8,418 nucleotides of DNA from Mycobacterium sp. (GTDB taxonomy: Bacteria; Actinomycetota; Actinomycetes; Mycobacteriales; Mycobacteriaceae): NCBI GenBank assembly GCA_023264755.1, contig JAHFVB010000202.1:1-8418 (forward strand). The letters are read 5' to 3'. Below, one piece after another: positions 5,204-8,418 of the stretch (positions are counted from its first letter, which is position 1; each line of letters opens with the position of its first letter). Both the position numbers and the translations under genes were made by a program. The notes under the pieces are model-generated. The model did not search any database, was not told the DNA's origin, and saw only the letters and a list, made by a program, of their open reading frames with translations.

Positions 5204-5401
5204 TCAGGATCCCTCGTCGAGTGCGGTGACGGGGCACGCGTCGATGGCCGAGCGGACGTCGCCCTCCATGTCGGCGGGAACGTCTTGACCTTCGAACCGG
5301 TAGTTCAGCTCTCCGTCGTCGTCGAGGGAGAAGGCCTCGGGTGCTTGCAGTGCGCACAGGCCGTGGCCTTCACAGCGGGCGTAGTCGACCTTGACCTTCA
5401 T
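5204..5401 (-). CDS. Small [3Fe-4S]-type ferredoxin, P450 redox partner
   Basis: A 65-residue ferredoxin with only three cluster cysteines: C10, C16 and C56, in the arrangement C-x2-H-x2-C ... C-P. His13 takes the position of the fourth cysteine of a [4Fe-4S] site. This pattern is typical of the actinobacterial ferredoxins that pass electrons from a ferredoxin reductase to a cytochrome P450. The ATG at 5401 overlaps the P450 stop codon (ATGA). The start is set by the family N-terminus (MKVKVDYARC) and by AAAGGA about 6 nt upstream within the P450 gene. A longer frame begins at 5476, but its extra residues belong to the overlapping P450 sequence read in another frame. It very probably serves the neighbouring P450. 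No ferredoxin reductase gene lies in the window. The central region is acidic, as expected for docking. Confidence 0.93.
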   Translation of the reverse strand: MKVKVDYARCEGHGLCALQAPEAFSLDDDGELNYRFEGQDVPADMEGDVRSAIDACPVTALDEGS

Positions 5402-6600
5402 CCAGCGTCCTTTCCGGCGGGAATCAGCTCGAGCGGAAGCCGTTCGTAGCGGTGAATGATGTTGTTGAGTGCCCATTTTGGTTCAGCCGCGCAGCGAATG
5501 GTCTGGACTCGGTCGGCCAGGGCGGTGAGGATGGCCTGGGTTTCCATCCTGGCCAGGCCTTGGCCGGCGCAGCCGTGCGTTCCGTAGCCGAACCCGAGCT
5601 GGCCGATGGCGTCGCGGTGGACGTCGAAGGTGTCCGGGTCGTCCCACCGCAGGGCGTCGCGGTTGGCCGAGGCGTAGATGATCAGCACCCGAGCCCCCTT
5701 GGCGATGGTGGTGCCCGCGACCTCGACGTCGCTGGTGACGCTGCGCGAGAAGGCTCGCAGCGGGGATTCGATGCGCACCACTTCGTTGACCGCGTTCGGG
5801 ATGAGGCTGGGATCGGCCCGGATGGCCTGCCATTGGTCGGGGTTCGTGGCGAACAGGTGCAGGGCACTGGCGATCGCGCTGATGGTGGTGTCCAGCGAGG
5901 GGGCCAAGTAGTCGATCATCAGCGGAGGCACTTCGGACTTGTCCAGGGTGCCCGCATCGACGGCGGCCATCACGTCGGCTCCCATGCTGCCCTCGAGGAC
6001 CGAGCGTTGCCGCACCACCCGTCGGGTGAACCGCAGCATTCTCCAGCTGGCGGGAAGGGCCGCGATGCCGCGCTTGTTCAACGGGCCGAGGAAGTCGAAT
6101 GTCGCTCCCGCCCAATCGATCAGCTGGTCGCGTCCATCCTGGGGCCATCCTACGAAGTCGGGCACGACCGACAGGGGAAGGGCGGTGGCCAGGTCCTGGA
6201 CCCCGTCGACGGTGCGCTTGGCCAGCGCGGCGTCCACCACTTCTTCGGCCTTGCTGGTGATCGCGTCCGACATCGTCCGAAGCGCCTTCGGCGTCAGGCG
6301 ATGTGCGACGAGTTTGCGCCGCCGCTCGTGATCCTCGCCGTCACTGTTGAGGGTGGTGCCGCGCGACAGCCGATTGGTGAGGCCGTTGAGCGCCACTCCC
6401 CGACCCGAGGCAAACGTCTTGTCGTCGCGCAGCGCGGCCTTGCACTCGACGTAGCGGGGCAGCGCGTACACGCGTTGCTTGGACAACCACACGACGGGAC
6501 CGAGTTCTCGCAACCGTGCGTAGTGCGGGTACGGATCCACGATCGCTGCGGTGGAATAGATGTCTTCCCGGTAGGACGGCACGTTGGCGGGTCTGGGCAT
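5398..6600 (-). CDS. Cytochrome P450 monooxygenase
   Basis: A 400-residue soluble bacterial-type P450 with all key elements. The C-helix motif is H91-x3-R95 (HERRR). The I-helix is APSLDTT at 233-239, with Asp and Thr of the oxygen-activation site present. The K-helix ExxR is E273 to R276. The heme loop, FGYGTHGCAG (337-346), has the iron ligand C344. No membrane anchor is seen, so it should be cytosolic and use the ferredoxin encoded next. It would insert one oxygen atom into a hydrophobic substrate, perhaps a terpene, fatty acid or steroid-like compound. The CYP family and substrate are not assigned. Its ATG overlaps the stop of the CoA ligase gene by one base (TGATG) and its TGA overlaps the ferredoxin ATG, indicating an operon. 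GGAGG lies 14 nt before the start, rather far, so translation may depend on coupling. Confidence 0.95.
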   Translation of the reverse strand: MPRPANVPSYREDIYSTAAIVDPYPHYARLRELGPVVWLSKQRVYALPRYVECKAALRDDKTFASGRGVALNGLTNRLSRGTTLNSDGEDHERRRKLVAHRLTPKALRTMSDAITSKAEEVVDAALAKRTVDGVQDLATALPLSVVPDFVGWPQDGRDQLIDWAGATFDFLGPLNKRGIAALPASWRMLRFTRRVVRQRSVLEGSMGADVMAAVDAGTLDKSEVPPLMIDYLAPSLDTTISAIASALHLFATNPDQWQAIRADPSLIPNAVNEVVRIESPLRAFSRSVTSDVEVAGTTIAKGARVLIIYASANRDALRWDDPDTFDVHRDAIGQLGFGYGTHGCAGQGLARMETQAILTALADRVQTIRCAAEPKWALNNIIHRYERLPLELIPAGKDAG

Positions 6601-8418
6601 CAGCGGGACTCGATCCTCCAGGTCGTGGTGAACTCGTCGAGCACCGCGGCGATCGCGTCACGATCGCCCGACGGTTCCACCGTGACGGTCAGAACCGGTG
6701 CGCCACCCTGCAATTCGGCGGCCACACCGACGACTCCGGTCAGTTCGTGCAACGCGTCGCGCGCGGCGCAGCGCGCGGCGTCGGCTCGCAGGGGAAGCTT
6801 GTACGGCTTGCCGATCGTCGTCAGCGGAAGGTCGGACACCACCGTGACGAGTTTGGGCGCCGCGGCGCGCTCGGGTACCCGCTCGGCGGCCCAGTCGCGG
6901 AGCGCTTCGGGCGACACCGAGTCTGGAGTGCTCAGCGTGACGTAGGCGACGGGGACTTCGCCGCTGTGGACGTCGGGGCGGCCGACGGCAGCGGCGCCGG
7001 TGACCTCGGGGTGGGTCAGCAGCGCGTCCTCGATGGTGGCCGGGTCGATGTTGTGGCCGCCGCGGATGATGAGATCCTTGGCGCGGCCCCGCAGCTGGAC
7101 GAATCCGTCGCCGTCCACCATCGCCAGATCGCCGGTGTCCAGCCAACCATCGACGAGCACGCCGAGGCCATCGAGGCGGAACTGGTCACCGTCGCGGCCC
7201 ACCACGTACCCGGGAAACACGGTGGGTCCGGAGATGACGAGCCGACCCAGCTCGCCGGTGGGCAGGTCGCGCCAGGTGCCGTCGTCTTGCACGTCGACGA
7301 CCTTGACGCGTTGGTAGGGCAGTCGCTGACCGACCGCCCCGTCGCGAAAGTGGTCGACGAAGCTGCGGACACTGGCACACGTGGCCTCGGTCAGCCCGTA
7401 GCCTTCGAGCAGCTGCAGCCCGGTGTGTTCGACGAATCTGGCGCGCAGCGACGGCGGAAGCGGGGCGGCACCCACCATCGGGACCTGCAGACTGGACACG
7501 TCGGCGTCGATCGGGCACTGGGTGAGCACCGAGTACACCGTGGGCACCGCACTCATCGCGCTGATCCGATAGTGCTCGACGAGCTTCCAAAAGTTTGGAT
7601 AGAGCGCTACGTCGCGGTAGCCCAACGGCCCCGCCCACACCACCGACTGCCCGCGAAACAGCGGCGCCAACAGCGTCACCACCAGTGCATTGACATGGAA
7701 GAGCGGCAACGCGGCGAAGGCCACCGCGTCCTGATCCAAGGTGGTGTTGGCTGCGATCATCCAGGCGTCGGCGACCTCGTTGGCGTGGGTGTGGGCGGCC
7801 AACTTCGGCGTCCCGGTGGTCCCACCGGTGTGAAAGAACGCAGCGAGGTCAGAGCTCGCGGGAGGCGACCCGGCGAACTCGTTGCCGTCGAATTCGGCGG
7901 CCAGGGCGCCTAGCTGTCCCACGGTGAGCCCCTCGATCCCGACGGGCTCGGGGTCGGCGACGGTACCGCCGGTCGGTGCCAGCAGTAGCACGGTGTCTAC
8001 GACGCCGGCCGCGGCCAGGCGCTGGGCGGTCTCCCAGGAGGCTTGGTCGAGCTCCGGGCTGGCCGTGATGAGCACCCGGGCGCCCGCGCGGTGCATCAAC
8101 TCGGTGACGTGTTCGGTCGACAAGGCCCCATTGATGGGCGCGGCGATGCCGGCGAGTTGCGCCGCCAGGGTCGCGGTGATGAGTTCGGCGCAGTTGGGGG
8201 CGATCAGTGCCACCGCCGTGTGGCGGCCAACGCCGAGGTGGTGCAACAGGTTAGCCGTCCGGTGGACGTCGGCGAGCAGTTCGCCGTACGTCACGGTGAC
8301 CGGGTGTCGCCAGTGTTCGGCGTCGCGCAGCACCCGCAGAGCGGGATGGTCCGGCCACGACGCCGCGGCGCTCCGCAACAGCGCGTAGGTCGGCTCGGGG
8401 AGCCCCCGCGCGGTGAGC
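6600..8418 (-). CDS. Acyl-CoA synthetase / AMP-dependent CoA ligase, 5' end beyond window
   Basis: The frame is open to the right edge, so the N-terminus is missing; over 600 residues are visible. It shows the ANL (AMP-binding) superfamily motifs in order: the P-loop HTGGTTGTPK (7803-7832), Y-G-L-T-E-A-T (about 7380-7400), L-D-T-G-D-L (about 7125-7142), the hinge region R-G-R-A-K-D-L-I-I-R-G-G-H-N-I-D-P (about 7041-7091), and the catalytic lysine in T-I-G-K-P-Y-K-L-P-L-R near 6807. The enzyme uses ATP to convert a carboxylic acid to its acyl-AMP and then the CoA thioester. About 60 residues follow the catalytic lysine motif, longer than in typical FadD proteins. It is the most upstream gene of the operon seen here and overlaps the P450 start. 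The substrate is unknown: fatty, aromatic or terpenoid acids are all possible. A TTG at 8378 is not the likely start, because similarity continues upstream (PEPTYALLRSAA). Confidence 0.93.
   Translation of the reverse strand, partial: LTARGLPEPTYALLRSAAASWPDHPALRVLRDAEHWRHPVTVTYGELLADVHRTANLLHHLGVGRHTAVALIAPNCAELITATLAAQLAGIAAPINGALSTEHVTELMHRAGARVLITASPELDQASWETAQRLAAAGVVDTVLLLAPTGGTVADPEPVGIEGLTVGQLGALAAEFDGNEFAGSPPASSDLAAFFHTGGTTGTPKLAAHTHANEVADAWMIAANTTLDQDAVAFAALPLFHVNALVVTLLAPLFRGQSVVWAGPLGYRDVALYPNFWKLVEHYRISAMSAVPTVYSVLTQCPIDADVSSLQVPMVGAAPLPPSLRARFVEHTGLQLLEGYGLTEATCASVRSFVDHFRDGAVGQRLPYQRVKVVDVQDDGTWRDLPTGELGRLVISGPTVFPGYVVGRDGDQFRLDGLGVLVDGWLDTGDLAMVDGDGFVQLRGRAKDLIIRGGHNIDPATIEDALLTHPEVTGAAAVGRPDVHSGEVPVAYVTLSTPDSVSPEALRDWAAERVPERAAAPKLVTVVSDLPLTTIGKPYKLPLRADAARCAARDALHELTGVVGVAAELQGGAPVLTVTVEPSGDRDAIAAVLDEFTTTWRIESR

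Noticed and set aside
5402..5476. Longer ferredoxin start at 5476
   Set aside because: The added residues have no ferredoxin character and overlap the end of the P450 gene. The ATG at 5401 fits the family N-terminus and the ATGA overlap.
5452..7913. Long plus-strand open frames of 497 and 465 codons opposite the P450 and CoA ligase genes
   Set aside because: They are antisense shadows of GC-rich coding DNA: low-complexity Gly/Val/Arg/His composition with no domain, while the minus strand carries clear enzyme motifs.
8376..8378. TTG at 8378 as the start of the CoA ligase
   Set aside because: The frame remains open to the window edge with protein-like sequence of the same family, so the true start is most likely outside.
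1..8418. CRISPR arrays, tRNA/rRNA genes, insertion sequences
   Set aside because: I found no regularly spaced repeats, no cloverleaf-like stretches with a T-loop GTTCGA box in context, and no transposase motifs or terminal inverted repeats.

Overview
The window is GC-rich, with GTG starts, short gene overlaps and an Lsr2-type nucleoid protein. It also carries a cytochrome P450 with a small three-cysteine ferredoxin and a FadD-like CoA ligase. Together these point to an actinobacterium, most likely a Mycobacterium/Mycolicibacterium or close relative. This is inferred from gene content and protein style, not from any database search.

Left part (1-2140). A TetR-type regulator overlaps by 4 nt the start of a GT28/GT1-type glycosyltransferase that runs off the left edge; both are on the minus strand. 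The glycosyltransferase start codon lies in the arm of a perfect hairpin whose loop holds the ribosome binding site. Two near-identical GATC-rich inverted repeats upstream of tetR look like its operators. Next, on the plus strand, come a broken GrpB/UPF0157-like fragment, a possible small two-helix membrane protein, and a complete lsr2-like gene. The lsr2 leader holds repeated CCATAC elements and a perfect palindrome. Hairpins after lsr2 look like a terminator.

Middle (2150-4460). A MarR-type regulator (minus) is divergent from a DHA1/AraJ-like MFS exporter (plus). Their shared 136-nt promoter region carries two TGCAACTA elements exactly 21 bp apart. This is a classic repressor-efflux arrangement. 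Directly after the MarR stop, in the same frame, is a remnant of an epoxide hydrolase N-terminal (EHN) domain without start or catalytic domain. It marks the end of a degraded gene.

Right part (4461-8418). Minus-strand genes run, in transcription order, acyl-CoA synthetase/ligase (5' end beyond the window), cytochrome P450, ferredoxin, then a second TetR regulator 80 bp further on. The first three overlap at TGATG and ATGA junctions, so they are very probably one translationally coupled operon. It would activate a carboxylic acid as its CoA ester, hydroxylate a lipid-, terpene- or steroid-like substrate, and feed electrons to the P450. The actual substrate cannot be read from the sequence.

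I see no RNA genes, CRISPR arrays or intact insertion sequences. The most interesting signals are the start-codon hairpin between tetR and the glycosyltransferase, the iterated lsr2 leader, the paired operators, the fused EHN remnant, and the His-containing ferredoxin cluster motif.
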